A stretch of 64,000 bases of DNA from Emticicia sp. CRIBPO (GTDB lineage Bacteria > Bacteroidota > Bacteroidia > Cytophagales > Spirosomataceae): NCBI RefSeq assembly GCF_009905725.1, contig NZ_JAAAKV010000012.1, positions 121,553 to 185,552 of the forward strand, in the 5' to 3' direction. This document shows, piece by piece, positions 49,564 to 59,277 of the stretch. The position numbers were made by a program, and so were the translations under genes. Each line of letters starts with the position of its first letter. The first letter of the stretch is position 1. The notes beneath the pieces were generated by a model. That model was not told the DNA's origin and searched no databases. It was given only the letters and a program-made list of their open reading frames with translations.

Positions 49564-50766
49564 ATGTCAATGCTTAAAAGTTATAAGTGGCTTTTTATCG
49601 TATTTGCTGTGTTTTTTGTAGCCTGTAAAGACACTAAAAACGACCCCGATCCTCAACCGTCCTACCTTACCAATTCCGTATTAGTCAACACCATCAGTCA
49701 GGCAGATCTGAAAACCCAGATAGTAGCCAGTTTTGGCCCTGAAGCCAGTGCAGCCAGTTTTCTGATCCGCTCTGGTATCAAACAATACAAGATTTCGTAT
49801 AAAACCAAGACCATCACAGGTGAGTCCATCACAGCATCGGGTGCTGTAATGGTTCCGACAGATCTTTCGACAGAGAAACTTGCCCTGAGTTGTGTGCAGC
49901 ATGGTACGCTGTTTAACGAAAAAGACGCTCCTTCTTATTTTAACCCTGCCACCGAGTCAACCCTCGGGTCAGTCCTCGCCTCCACAGGATTTATCGTGGG
50001 TCTGCCGGATTATATAGGATATGGAGATTCAAAAGACGTCCCCCACCCTTACGAACACAATAAAGGTTCTTCTGAATCCAACGTGGACTTTATCAGGGCG
50101 GTAAAAGAATTCATTGCCAAAGAAAAGCTTAACTGGAACAACAACCTGATGATTGGCGGATATTCCCAGGGAGGATATGTCACGCTGGCGATGCAAAAGC
50201 TGATTGAAGAAAAATACGCTTCCGAATTCAACCTGAAAGCGTCAAGCTGCGGAGCCGGTGCATATAATAAGACCAAAACCATCGAATCTTTCCTGAAAAA
50301 TAAAACCAGCGGAGAGGCCAGCAATAACCGTTCTTATATCTGGGTTCTTCAAACTTATGACCGTATTTACGGCCTCAACAGGAACCTCAATACCTATTTC
50401 ATCGAACCATACCTGAGCCAGATACAAAAAGACGGACACATGGCCTTGATCAGCAAAAGTTTTGATGAAATACTGCAGCCTTCGTTTGTGACCGGCATCC
50501 TTAACGGCACCGACACTAAGTTCATTGACGCGGTAAAAGACAATGACATTTACGACTGGGCTCCTAAGGTACCGACCAATCTTTATCATGGAGACAAGGA
50601 CACTTATGTTCCTTTTCTGAATTCACAGACGGCTTATGACGCCATGGTAAAAAAAGGATCGACAAGTGTTAAGCTTATCCCTATTTCCGGAGGAACACAC
50701 AGTTCTTCAGTTTTTGACTTCTTCATGGGCACCTATTTCTTATTTTCAGCTAATAAAAACTTATAA
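49564..50766 (+). CDS. Secreted alpha/beta-hydrolase lipoprotein (lipase/esterase-like)
   Basis: A 400-residue lipoprotein with signal MLKSYKWLFIVFAVFFVAC and lipobox Cys21. The alpha/beta-hydrolase triad is visible: nucleophile in GGYSQGGYVTLAMQ (GYSQG), an Asp in YHGDKDTYVP and a His in SGGTHSSSV. PDYIGYGDSKDVPHPY precedes it, as in secretory lipases. The arrangement resembles the LIP/secretory lipase family. An in-frame ATG at 49570 is an equally good start. A Dabb-domain gene follows after 15 bases. Confidence 0.87.
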   Translation: MSMLKSYKWLFIVFAVFFVACKDTKNDPDPQPSYLTNSVLVNTISQADLKTQIVASFGPEASAASFLIRSGIKQYKISYKTKTITGESITASGAVMVPTDLSTEKLALSCVQHGTLFNEKDAPSYFNPATESTLGSVLASTGFIVGLPDYIGYGDSKDVPHPYEHNKGSSESNVDFIRAVKEFIAKEKLNWNNNLMIGGYSQGGYVTLAMQKLIEEKYASEFNLKASSCGAGAYNKTKTIESFLKNKTSGEASNNRSYIWVLQTYDRIYGLNRNLNTYFIEPYLSQIQKDGHMALISKSFDEILQPSFVTGILNGTDTKFIDAVKDNDIYDWAPKVPTNLYHGDKDTYVPFLNSQTAYDAMVKKGSTSVKLIPISGGTHSSSVFDFFMGTYFLFSANKNL

Positions 50767-50781
50767 AACGGATCTTAAAAA

Positions 50782-51099
50782 ATGAGTAACTTAAAAAAAG
50801 GTTTTGTACATACCGTATTCTTCTGGTTAAAAGAAAAAGACAACGCAGAGCACGCGAAAGCCCTTCATGAAGGCTTATTGAAACTTGCTCTTACCGACGT
50901 CATCGAAACTTCCTATATCGGTCAGCCGGCTGCTACCAACAGGGCAGTGATTGACTCGACTTATGACTTCAGTCTTACATTTATTTTCAAGACCAAAGAA
51001 GACCAGGACATCTACCAGACACATCCGGACCACATCGTTTTCATCGAAAGCTGCTCGGCACTTTGGGAGAAAGTAGTAGTCTATGATGCTGAAAGTTAA
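50782..51099 (+). CDS. Dabb (stress-responsive A/B barrel) domain protein
   Basis: A 105-residue dimeric alpha/beta barrel protein. FVHTVFFWLKEKDNAEHAK at the start and the late YQTHPDHIVFIESCSALWE with the conserved His-Pro-x-His are diagnostic. Members range from stress proteins to polyketide cyclases; its role here is unknown. It is co-directional with the lipoprotein hydrolase (15 bases before) and the beta-propeller protein (32 bases after). Confidence 0.9.
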   Translation: MSNLKKGFVHTVFFWLKEKDNAEHAKALHEGLLKLALTDVIETSYIGQPAATNRAVIDSTYDFSLTFIFKTKEDQDIYQTHPDHIVFIESCSALWEKVVVYDAES

Positions 51100-51131
51100 T
51101 ATTATTATTTTTTGAATTATCCGTCACTTAA

Positions 51132-52409
51132 ATGAGAAAGTTCTCCGTATTTCTGTTCTTTATTTCTGGTTTTGTTTCTGCTCAGAATATTTCATTCGAT
51201 GCAAAAGGAATTCTGTTTTTATCCGATGCAGATCTGCCGGCTTTCTCATTTGACAACGGAACACTCTACCGCGAAAAAGGGGCTTCTGATAAATTCGGGG
51301 GTATCTTGTTCCCCCTGAAGTACTCCTCCCCCTCTCCCATCAGCGAAGAGGTGATTTCAAACTCATCGCTCAATAATTATAAATCAATAGCCACCAGCCG
51401 CGACAACAGGATAGCGTATGTTCTGGAATCTAAAGGAGCACTGGAGCCCGGCTCAGAGCAACCCCGGAAGAATTTACCCGACGGGCATTACATCAGTGTT
51501 ATTGACATCAGTAATTTACAAAAACTAAAGCCGGAATACCGGTTTCCTGTGGGCGTCAATCCCAAAGCCATTGAACTCGATAAAAAGAATGAATACCTGG
51601 CCATCTGCACCGAGGAATATGACAAGGAGATACAGGTTTTTGAGCTGAATGAATTTGGCAAGCCCATCAGAATCATAGGCAAACCCAACCTGCTGCCTGC
51701 CGGGAAAATTACAGACATCTGCTGGCACCCTGGCGGAGACTTCCTGGCCTATATCAACCAGGAAACCCGTGAAATCGGACTGATCAAAGTCCTGAGAGAC
51801 GGCCCGACCCAGAAAATTATCCGCCTGGAGCAATACGGCACACCCCTTAAAATCACGGGACTTCCGACACATGGCAAATTTACCCCGGATGGCAAATACT
51901 TCCTGGTTTTAGACAAAAAGAAAGAAGCCGACAATACCTCGGTCTCTGAAAAAGGAGAAATCTTTGTCATAAAATTCAACCTCGAAGATGCCTCTTCACA
52001 CTTCCTGCTGTCTAAAGCTGAGGTGGAAGAAAACCCTTCCAATTTCATTATCCATCCCCAGGGCAACTGGGTGGTGGTCAGCAACCACAGGAAATCATTT
52101 GAAGATCCGGAAAAATCATCTCTGACGGCCCAGTCTTCATTGTCCATCCTGAGCTTTTCTGTTAATGGTACCATTCAAAACACCGGCAATGTTAACATCG
52201 AAGGTATCCTCCCTTTCAGTCTTGCCTTTGACAAAAGCGGACAGAACATAGCCCTGGGCATCTTCCAGTACCTGAGTTTCGGGAATACTTTTGGCGGAAT
52301 AGAGTTTTACAAATTCAGTCCTGACAGAACCCCGAAATTAGAAAAACAAAAGGCTAAAATAATCACTTCCAAAGGTATCAATGCGATCAAAGTCATAGAA
52401 GATTACTGA
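51132..52409 (+). CDS. Exported beta-propeller (YVTN/lactonase-like) protein
   Basis: A 425-residue protein with signal MRKFSVFLFFISGFVSAQ. Repeated strand motifs indicate a six- or seven-bladed propeller: NRIAYVLESKGAL, VIDISNLQKLKPEYRFPVG, WHPGGDFLAYINQETREI, GKFTPDGKYFLVLDKKK and IHPQGNWVVVSNHRKSF. No catalytic residue can be named; binding is the safest guess. It ends the three-gene run with the hydrolase and Dabb genes; a hairpin follows about 100 bases later. Confidence 0.8.
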   Translation: MRKFSVFLFFISGFVSAQNISFDAKGILFLSDADLPAFSFDNGTLYREKGASDKFGGILFPLKYSSPSPISEEVISNSSLNNYKSIATSRDNRIAYVLESKGALEPGSEQPRKNLPDGHYISVIDISNLQKLKPEYRFPVGVNPKAIELDKKNEYLAICTEEYDKEIQVFELNEFGKPIRIIGKPNLLPAGKITDICWHPGGDFLAYINQETREIGLIKVLRDGPTQKIIRLEQYGTPLKITGLPTHGKFTPDGKYFLVLDKKKEADNTSVSEKGEIFVIKFNLEDASSHFLLSKAEVEENPSNFIIHPQGNWVVVSNHRKSFEDPEKSSLTAQSSLSILSFSVNGTIQNTGNVNIEGILPFSLAFDKSGQNIALGIFQYLSFGNTFGGIEFYKFSPDRTPKLEKQKAKIITSKGINAIKVIEDY

Positions 52410-52507
52410 GCCTGATGTTGTTTTAACACAACAGATAACACCTGCCCTTTTGAAAATTATTTACTGACTTTCCCAAATCCGGCCAGTTTAGCCCCGTATT
52501 TACCCTA

Positions 52508-52545
52508 GAAAATTGCCTTTCCGGCAATTTTCCGGATATTTTTTG
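52508..52545 (+). terminator. Probable terminator after the beta-propeller gene
   Basis: GAAAATTGCC (52508-52517) and GGCAATTTTC (52523-52532) are perfect complements with a 5-base loop, followed closely by a T-run (52539-52544). Confidence 0.62.
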
Positions 52546-52637
52546 AACAACGATATCATTTTTTATCTTACATTTACAACACCTGTAAACAAGATAAGCC
52601 AAAAAAGAGATTGTTTTTAAAATATTTTAATAAAATT

Positions 52638-53840
52638 ATGCCTCCTTCAGCCCTTAAAAAAAACAACCATTCTGTCGTTGACATTAAAAAGAAACAATAT
52701 ATAGGTGATATTTTGTCCGAAGTTTATTCTTCCGGACCACTCACGATTTCGCAACTCGCCAAGACCCTGCATACCAGCGTTCCGTCCATTACCGGGCTGA
52801 TCAATGAGCTGATGTCAGAGAACTGGATACTCGAAGTAGGGTCTTCAAAGACCAAATCAGGAAGACGCCCTAGTCTTTTTGATCTTAACCCCAATAAAAA
52901 CACTACGATTGTTCTGGATATCAACCTCTACAATACGACGATCGTACTGATCAATCTGAGAAATGAAATCCTTAAGACGGATATCCTAGACCTGGAGATC
53001 GGAGATGCTGAGTTTCCTGAAAAGCTTTCGGCAGGACTTTTCAATTTCCTGGAAAAAAGCCTGAAACCATGGGCGGTCGGAATATCCGTTTCGGGACTTG
53101 TCGGTGGTACAGACGGTGTCAACTATACCTACGACAATCACAATAAAAACGGGGTTTCCCTGGCCAATTTTATCCAGCAGCAAATCAAAGTGCCTACTTT
53201 TATGCTGCATGATACCAAAGCTTCGATGATAGGCGAACACCATTTCGGACTAGCCAAAGACAAGAAAAATGTATTGCTGATTAATCTCAACTGGGGAGTC
53301 GGACTAGGTATCCTTTCCAATGGGGAGATCATACAGGGGGCCGACGGGTTTGCGGGAGAATTGGGGCACATCCAGGTCAACCCTAACGGAGAGTTATGTA
53401 ATTGTGGCAAAATCGGATGCCTTGAAACTGTCGCTTCTGCCTCTGCTCTGATCAAAAAAGCAAAGAAAGAACTTAAAGCGGGTAAAATATCAAGCTTGTC
53501 AAAAATGAACGGGGATATTTCACTGGAACAGATCATCGATGCTGCCATTAAGGGTGACGAGTTTTCAATCGACCTGATTTTTGATATCGGAAGGGAATTG
53601 GGAAAAGGCCTTTCCATTGCCATTCATTTATTCAATCCGCAGATTATCATCATTGACGGGATCATGACCAATGCCGGAGACCTGATTATATCGACCCTCC
53701 AGCAAGCCATCAACAAATACTGTCTGAAAGATTTCAAGAAAAATATTGAGATACTGATTTCCCCGATCGGTGAAAAAGCCAAGATATATGGAGTCAAATC
53801 TTATGTATTTCATAAAATGCTGCAGAAACAATCAATTTAG
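52638..53840 (+). CDS. ROK family transcriptional regulator
   Basis: A 400-residue sugar-responsive repressor: N-terminal winged helix (LSEVYSSGPLTISQLAKTL, then TSVPSITGLINELMSENW) and a sugar-kinase-like domain with GIGILSNG-like phosphate loop (GVGLGILSNGEIIQGADG), GELGHIQVNPNGE and the zinc-binding CNCGKIGCLETVAS. The start is the ATG at 52638, preceded by an A/T-rich stretch; a TTG at 52611 is less likely. It is isolated from sugar genes in the window, so its regulon is unknown. Confidence 0.9.
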   Translation: MPPSALKKNNHSVVDIKKKQYIGDILSEVYSSGPLTISQLAKTLHTSVPSITGLINELMSENWILEVGSSKTKSGRRPSLFDLNPNKNTTIVLDINLYNTTIVLINLRNEILKTDILDLEIGDAEFPEKLSAGLFNFLEKSLKPWAVGISVSGLVGGTDGVNYTYDNHNKNGVSLANFIQQQIKVPTFMLHDTKASMIGEHHFGLAKDKKNVLLINLNWGVGLGILSNGEIIQGADGFAGELGHIQVNPNGELCNCGKIGCLETVASASALIKKAKKELKAGKISSLSKMNGDISLEQIIDAAIKGDEFSIDLIFDIGRELGKGLSIAIHLFNPQIIIIDGIMTNAGDLIISTLQQAINKYCLKDFKKNIEILISPIGEKAKIYGVKSYVFHKMLQKQSI

Positions 53841-53864
53841 TTTACGCCTCATGTCTGATCGGAA

Positions 53865-53898
53865 GTAGAAAAGTATTAACTTTGTAAAACTTTTCTAC
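53865..53898. promoter_or_regulatory. pyrB promoter enclosed by an inverted repeat (candidate operator)
   Basis: GTAGAAAAGT (53865-53874) and ACTTTTCTAC (53889-53898) are perfect complements. The 14-base interval contains TAACTTTG (53877-53884), a TAnnTTTG promoter box, 21 bases before the pyrB ATG. A protein bound to the repeat would cover the promoter. Since transcription would start after the box, an RNA attenuator is unlikely. Confidence 0.55.
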
Positions 53899-53905
53899 TT
53901 TCCAG

Positions 53906-54829
53906 ATGCAAGCATTGAGTACACGGCACCTTTTAGGAATAAAGGATCTCCAGAAAAAAGACATCGAGTTGGTTCTCGATACCGCAAAAGAATTTAAAGA
54001 GGTCATCAACAGACCCATTAAAAAAGTCCCGTCGCTCAGAGATATTACCATTGCCAATATTTTTTTTGAAAACTCTACCAGAACCAAACTCTCTTTTGAG
54101 CTGGCAGAGAAACGTTTATCGGCCGATGTGATTAACTTTTCTTCCTCCGGCAGCTCCGTCAAAAAAGGCGAAACACTTTTAGACACCGTCAATAACATCC
54201 TGTCCATGAAAGTAGACATGATCGTGATGAGACACAGCAGCCCGGGAGCTCCGCATTTTCTTTCTCAAAAGATCAAAGCCAACATTGTCAACGCAGGCGA
54301 CGGCACCCACGAGCACCCTACCCAGGCGTTGCTGGATGCCTACTCGATGAGAGAAAAAGTGGGTGATCTGGCCTGTAAAAAAATCGCCATCATCGGAGAT
54401 ATCCTTCACTCAAGGGTGGCTTTATCCAATATATTCTTATTGCAGAAAATGGGGGCTGAGGTAAGGGTTTGCGGCCCTAACACCCTGATCCCGAAACACC
54501 TGCCGGAACTTGGCGTCAAGATATTTCACAATGTCAGGGAAGCCCTTGAATGGTGTGACGTGGCCAACGTACTGAGGATACAGCTGGAAAGACAGCAGAT
54601 CAAATATTTCCCGTCGCTGAGAGAATATTCCTTATATTTCGGAATCAACAAGAAAATGCTGGACGAACTTAACAAAGAGATCGTCGTGATGCACCCCGGA
54701 CCGATCAACAGGGGCGTTGAACTCAGCAGTGATGCGGCAGATTCTCATCATTCCATCATCCTGAACCAGGTCGAAAACGGAGTGGCTGTGCGAATGGCCG
54801 TTCTTTACCTGTTAGCTCAAAACAATTGA
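53906..54829 (+). CDS. pyrB: Aspartate carbamoyltransferase catalytic subunit
   Basis: Condenses carbamoyl phosphate and aspartate, the committed step of pyrimidine synthesis. At 307 residues it is the usual catalytic chain. Motifs: [19 protein letters not shown] (carbamoyl phosphate site STRT), the Ser-x-x-Lys loop in [34 protein letters not shown], and a late [10 protein letters not shown]. No regulatory pyrI follows; nuoC starts four bases after its stop, so it heads an unusual operon. Confidence 0.97.
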   Translation: MQALSTRHLLGIKDLQKKDIELVLDTAKEFKEVINRPIKKVPSLRDITIANIFFENSTRTKLSFELAEKRLSADVINFSSSGSSVKKGETLLDTVNNILSMKVDMIVMRHSSPGAPHFLSQKIKANIVNAGDGTHEHPTQALLDAYSMREKVGDLACKKIAIIGDILHSRVALSNIFLLQKMGAEVRVCGPNTLIPKHLPELGVKIFHNVREALEWCDVANVLRIQLERQQIKYFPSLREYSLYFGINKKMLDELNKEIVVMHPGPINRGVELSSDAADSHHSIILNQVENGVAVRMAVLYLLAQNN

Positions 54830-54833
54830 TTCT

Positions 54834-55343
54834 ATGGATTTCTCTTCTACCGTACAAATCGCGTCCGTCATCAGGCAGAAGTTTGGTGAAAGCTCTGTTA
54901 TTTTCCTTGAAGAGAAAGCCATACAGCCTTTTATTGAAATTGCCCCTACTCAGTTATTAAAAATCTGTAAGTTTTTATATACTTCTTCTGAATACTATTT
55001 TGATTTCCTCAATTGCATAACAGCGATTGATAACGGGCCGGAGGAAGGTAAAATGGAACTCATTTACCATCTGACCTCTATTCCTTTTGAGAAAAGTGTG
55101 ATATTGAAAATTACTTTCCCGAGGAATGATGAACACGGGCTTCTGCCCAAAGTAGCTTCAGTTTCCTCAGTCTGGAAAACAGCCGACTGGCACGAAAGAG
55201 AAGCGTTTGACCTCCTGGGCATCAATTTTGAAAACCATCCAGACCTCCGCAGAATACTGATGCCCGCCGACTGGGAGGGCCACCCCCTGAGAAAAGATTA
55301 CAAGGAACAGGAAAAGTATCACGGCATAAAAGTCAAGTACTGA
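54834..55343 (+). CDS. nuoC: NADH-quinone oxidoreductase subunit C (30 kDa, NuoC)
   Basis: A 169-residue peripheral-arm subunit of respiratory complex I. The C-terminal signature is intact: [19 protein letters not shown] followed by [19 protein letters not shown]. The remaining nuo genes are not in the window, though in many Bacteroidota nuoC stands in the nuoABCD block. Here it lies between pyrB (four bases before) and a phosphoesterase gene that overlaps its stop by one base, so it is expressed with pyrimidine synthesis genes. Confidence 0.93.
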   Translation: MDFSSTVQIASVIRQKFGESSVIFLEEKAIQPFIEIAPTQLLKICKFLYTSSEYYFDFLNCITAIDNGPEEGKMELIYHLTSIPFEKSVILKITFPRNDEHGLLPKVASVSSVWKTADWHEREAFDLLGINFENHPDLRRILMPADWEGHPLRKDYKEQEKYHGIKVKY

Positions 55344-55840
55344 TGACGAAGATTGGTCTGATATCGGATACCCATTCTTTCCTGGACCCCAAAGTATTTG
55401 AGCATTTTTCAGAATGCGATGAAATCTGGCATATCGGCGACATCGGTGACCCGCAGATACTGAAAGACCTGCAGGCTTTTAAACCCGTAAAAGCCGTATT
55501 CGGAAACATTGATAACCAGGAGCTTCGCTGGGAGTTGCCCGAAGATTCTTTCTTTGAATGTGAAGGGGTCAGGGTCCTGCTGACGCATATCGGAAGCCTT
55601 CCGCCCACTTACAACCCCAGAATCAGGGCTTTGCTAAAAAAACATGAGCCAAACTTGTTTATTTGCGGACATTCCCATATTTTAAGGGTGATAAAAGATC
55701 ACAAATACGAAAACCTTGTTTACATCAATCCGGGAGCGGCAGGACACCATGGCTTCCACCACACCCGGACCATCATGCGTATGACTCTTGAATCAAAGAA
55801 AATAAGCAACCTTGAAGTAATTGAACTAGGCAAAAGATGA
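55343..55840 (+). CDS. YfcE/MJ0936-type metallophosphoesterase
   Basis: A 165-residue calcineurin-fold phosphodiesterase. All metal motifs are visible: GLISDTHSFLDP, WHIGDIGDPQ, FGNIDNQE, LLTHIGSLPP and ICGHSHILRV, then NPGAAGHHGFH. Such small enzymes hydrolyse phosphodiesters in vitro; the physiological substrate is unknown. Its ATG shares a base with the nuoC TGA, and its own stop overlaps the next gene by four bases, so translation is coupled. Confidence 0.92.
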   Translation: MTKIGLISDTHSFLDPKVFEHFSECDEIWHIGDIGDPQILKDLQAFKPVKAVFGNIDNQELRWELPEDSFFECEGVRVLLTHIGSLPPTYNPRIRALLKKHEPNLFICGHSHILRVIKDHKYENLVYINPGAAGHHGFHHTRTIMRMTLESKKISNLEVIELGKR

Positions 55841-57366
55841 AAAATCACCGGAATGAAACCAGAGGAATTGTCCAGAAAACTGTGATGCTTTCCATCATAC
55901 TTTTCATTTCCTTCATCTCGAAAGCTCAGCTGACTCAAAACAAAGTTGTGGAATTTGTCATCAACGGGGATATCAATGACGAATACAACCTCGCCCCCCT
56001 GAAAAAAGACGGACTGCTCATTGTCAACCCCCAATCCAGCTATTACGGCCGCGACTCGAAGGTCAACTTCATGAAACTCGACACTTCACTAAATTTCATC
56101 TGGAAATCTACCTATAAAGTAGCCCTGGGTTATAAATTCGAAAAGTATTTCCAGAATGAAAAGTATGTCTACAGCCTTTTCAGAGAAACAGACAGACTGA
56201 ATATCAGTATTGTAAGGGTAGATTACGCGACAGGCGACCGCGTGGTGACCGACACCAAGCTGCTGACCAAAATGGACATAGGGTATTTTACGGTAGTCGG
56301 CAGCAAAGCCATTATCGGGGGAACTTACAATGACCGCCCGGTGGTAGAAATGATCAGCCTTTTTGACCAGACGGCCAAGGTTTTGCCCCAGCTGCATACC
56401 AATCACCTGAGGATTAACTCGATTGAAGTCAATGAAGCCAATGCCCTCATTTATGTCATGCTCAGCGACCAGAGAAACTGCAAATTCACCCTTTCCATAT
56501 ATGATTATGAGGGCAGATCCATCAACAGTAAAATCCTGGGCGAAAAAAACAAGGTCATCATCAACGGAAAACTGCTGACCTTACCTGACAACCAGCTTAT
56601 CCTGGCCGGAAACTTTGCTGACAACTGCACCAATTACTCTTCAGGTTTTTACCTGTATCCCCTCTTAAACGACCAGAAGATCAAGTACTTTGATTTTGCC
56701 GACCTTGACAATTTCTTCAGTTATCTTTCTGAAAAGAAACAAAAGAAGATAAGGATGAAAATGCTGGCCAGGAAAGAAAGAGGCAAGGAAAACAAGATAA
56801 GACACAGGCTTTTGCTGCATGATATACAGACAGATAAACAAGGCATTACTTTTACAGCAGAAGTCTATTACCCTGAATACAAATCAAGTCCCAACCTGAG
56901 TCTAAACAGCATCAGAACACTGGGTTTAAATACTCCGCTGAACTCCTCCTATAACAATTACAGGTTTACGCACGCCATCATCTGTGACTTTGATTTCAGC
57001 GGAAACCTCAAATGGGATTACAGCATTGGCCTGAACAACCTGGAAAGTGCCTTCCTGGAAGAAAAAGTGCAGCTAACCAAAATAGACGACAAATACCTGC
57101 TGGCCTTCCCGGATGAGAACCTGATCAAGACCGAACTGGTGGCCAGAAACCGTAAAGATAAAGAAAGCTATAACCTGGACCTGAAGCAAAACAGCAAGAA
57201 AAATTCGGATGACTTTTCCTCTGAGCTATCCTCATGGTACGCCAACACTTTTGTGGCCTATGGCATGAAAACAACCCGGGCGGAAGGCGGACTGAACACC
57301 AAAGATGTTTTTTACCTGAGCAAGCTCAGCTACAATCCCGTAGATTCAAAAAAACTTCTTGATTAA
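55837..57366 (+). CDS. Exported hypothetical protein of 509 residues
   Basis: It has a basic start and hydrophobic signal (VMLSIILFISFISKAQL at about residues 13-29). The body is mostly beta with repeated blade-like strands (YYGRDSKVNFMKLDTSLNF; ALIYVMLSDQRNCKFTLS; IICDFDFSGNLKWDYS), perhaps a propeller. A basic insertion (KKQKKIRMKMLARKERGKEN) lies near residue 300. No family is recognised. The gene overlaps the phosphoesterase gene by four bases, and its 3' end overlaps the antisense DUF2905 gene by 21 bases. Confidence 0.72.
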   Translation: MKNHRNETRGIVQKTVMLSIILFISFISKAQLTQNKVVEFVINGDINDEYNLAPLKKDGLLIVNPQSSYYGRDSKVNFMKLDTSLNFIWKSTYKVALGYKFEKYFQNEKYVYSLFRETDRLNISIVRVDYATGDRVVTDTKLLTKMDIGYFTVVGSKAIIGGTYNDRPVVEMISLFDQTAKVLPQLHTNHLRINSIEVNEANALIYVMLSDQRNCKFTLSIYDYEGRSINSKILGEKNKVIINGKLLTLPDNQLILAGNFADNCTNYSSGFYLYPLLNDQKIKYFDFADLDNFFSYLSEKKQKKIRMKMLARKERGKENKIRHRLLLHDIQTDKQGITFTAEVYYPEYKSSPNLSLNSIRTLGLNTPLNSSYNNYRFTHAIICDFDFSGNLKWDYSIGLNNLESAFLEEKVQLTKIDDKYLLAFPDENLIKTELVARNRKDKESYNLDLKQNSKKNSDDFSSELSSWYANTFVAYGMKTTRAEGGLNTKDVFYLSKLSYNPVDSKKLLD

Positions 57367-57573
57367 CCAGATAATAAGGTTCAGCACCAGACTCAGCAAA
57401 ATCATGGTGACCACAGGAAAGTAGATTTTCATACCGGGCTTTTCAATGCGGATATCACCAGGCAGCCGCCCGATCCAATTGAGTTTGTTCCCGGAAAAAT
57501 AGATGACCACACCGATCACAAGAATGATCAGTCCTCCGAAAATCAACATTTTACCTGTATTCTGATTCATCAT
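57346..57573 (-). CDS. DUF2905 family small membrane protein
   Basis: A 75-residue protein with two transmembrane helices. GKMLIFGGLIILVIGVVIYF leads to the diagnostic NWIGRLPGDIRIEKPG and a second helix (VVTMILLSLVLNLIIWLI) ending KKFF. The start is taken at the ATG at 57573; the longer frame to 57654 adds 27 residues not seen in the family. Function unknown. It overlaps the converging 509-residue gene and begins 45 bases from the divergent beta-helix gene. Confidence 0.88.
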   Translation of the reverse strand: MMNQNTGKMLIFGGLIILVIGVVIYFSGNKLNWIGRLPGDIRIEKPGMKIYFPVVTMILLSLVLNLIIWLIKKFF

Positions 57574-57618
57574 CAAGCCTTTTTGAATGCTGCAAATTAA
57601 TACATTATTCATTAACCC

Positions 57619-59202
57619 ATGAGAATTTATTCTTTGAAATCTTCTGCAAAACACGTCAGATACCCTGACAGAAGCCTTTCTCGCTGTATTCTCCTGACAG
57701 CTCTTGCCTCATTAGCTTCGTTCAGCACATCAGCAAAAACATTTCATGTAAGCAACAACGGCAATGACAGCAACTCAGGAAGCCTGACCCATCCCATCAA
57801 AACCATCGACGCCGCCAATAAAATCAGATTAAGACCCGGAGATCAGTTACTTTTTAACGGAGGCGACAGATTTGACGGCTCTTTGCAATTAAATCTCCGG
57901 GGGGAAGCATCCGGCCGGATCATCATCTCAAGTTATGGAACCGGACGGGCAACTATTCACGGTCTTTCGAAAGAAGCCATATCGCTTCAGGGCCAGTATT
58001 TTGAACTCAGGAACATCGATGCCAGAGGCTCCGGCAGAAAAAACGGCAGTACTTCCGCCGGCATTCAGATTTATAATGCGAAAGATATCATCATTGACCG
58101 GATCAGGGTTGAAGAATTTCAGAAAAGCGGCTTATCAGTATCCGGAAGCACAGATATTAAAATCCGGAATATTCATGCGGTCAGCAATGGCTTTGCGGGT
58201 ATATTTCTTTATCAATCGCAATACGGAGTTATTAAAGACTGCCTGGCAGAAAACAACCCCGGAGATCCCACCAACCTGACCAACCATAGCGGCAACGGCA
58301 TCCTGGTGGGAGAATCAAAAAATATCCTTATCGAACACTGTGTGGCCACTCAAAACGGCTGGGACATGCCTCGCACCGGCAATGGCCCGGTGGGCATATG
58401 GGCCTATCAGGCTGACAGCGTTACCATCCAGTACTGCATTGCTTATAAAAATAAAACAGCAAAAGGGGCAAAAGACGGCGGCGGCTTCGACCTGGACGGC
58501 GGGGTCACTCATTCCGTCATACAGTATTGCCTGGCTTATGAAAATGAAGGGGCCGGTTACGGGCTTTTTCAATACTACGGTGCTGACAAATGGAGCGACA
58601 ATGTACTGAGGTACTGCATCAGTTACAACGACGGGCAAAAAGGACAAGCGTCAGGTGGCATTTTTGTCTGGAACGGAGACAAGGGCGGCAAAGGCTTCGG
58701 CAACGCACAGACATATCATAATGTAGTGTTCAATGATGCCGCACCCGCAGTCCGTTTCGACACCGACAGCGAACATCAGAATTTCGGCTTTTACAATAAT
58801 ATTTTTCTTGGCAGGGGTGACATGGTATCAGGCCCCTCCTCCGGAGAGAAATTCCAGGGGAATATCTGGTGGAAATCCACCCGGGATGACATCAGCTTCA
58901 GAGGCTATAAAGATTTGCTATCCTGGGCAAATGCGACCGGCCAGGAAAAAACAGAAAACCTGCTCACAGGAAAAGTCATTGATCCGCAATTCAAAGGCCC
59001 ACTGAAAGTCAGTATCACCGACACCTATCAATTGAAAAACCTTATCAGCTTCCGGCTTTCAAGCCAATCCGGGATAATTGACAGCGGCCTTGACCTCAAA
59101 AAGATGTTTGATATCAGCCTTCCGGCTCAGGATTTCTTCGGCAACCCCACTCAGACAGGCCTCAGGCCCGATCCGGGCATTGCAGAATTCAAAAAAGATT
59201 GA
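57619..59202 (+). CDS. Exported right-handed parallel beta-helix protein
   Basis: A 527-residue protein with a signal (ILLTALASLASFSTSAKTF at about residues 24-42). FHVSNNGNDSNSGSLTHPIK and TIDAANKIRLRPGDQLLFNG are the typical start of polysaccharide lyase/hydrolase-like beta-helices, followed by coil repeats (DIIIDRIRVEEFQKSGLSV; GVIKDCLAENNPGDPTN; SVTIQYCIAYKNKT). No catalytic residues can be assigned. There is no T9SS tail. It may act on polysaccharide in the periplasm or outside the cell. The PLP enzyme follows after 75 bases. Confidence 0.86.
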   Translation: MRIYSLKSSAKHVRYPDRSLSRCILLTALASLASFSTSAKTFHVSNNGNDSNSGSLTHPIKTIDAANKIRLRPGDQLLFNGGDRFDGSLQLNLRGEASGRIIISSYGTGRATIHGLSKEAISLQGQYFELRNIDARGSGRKNGSTSAGIQIYNAKDIIIDRIRVEEFQKSGLSVSGSTDIKIRNIHAVSNGFAGIFLYQSQYGVIKDCLAENNPGDPTNLTNHSGNGILVGESKNILIEHCVATQNGWDMPRTGNGPVGIWAYQADSVTIQYCIAYKNKTAKGAKDGGGFDLDGGVTHSVIQYCLAYENEGAGYGLFQYYGADKWSDNVLRYCISYNDGQKGQASGGIFVWNGDKGGKGFGNAQTYHNVVFNDAAPAVRFDTDSEHQNFGFYNNIFLGRGDMVSGPSSGEKFQGNIWWKSTRDDISFRGYKDLLSWANATGQEKTENLLTGKVIDPQFKGPLKVSITDTYQLKNLISFRLSSQSGIIDSGLDLKKMFDISLPAQDFFGNPTQTGLRPDPGIAEFKKD

Positions 59203-59277
59203 TATTTTTTTCTTATTTCAACCGGAAACTTCTATCTTGATCAGATTAAGCCAAAGAAACAAAAAAACGTCTCAGAA

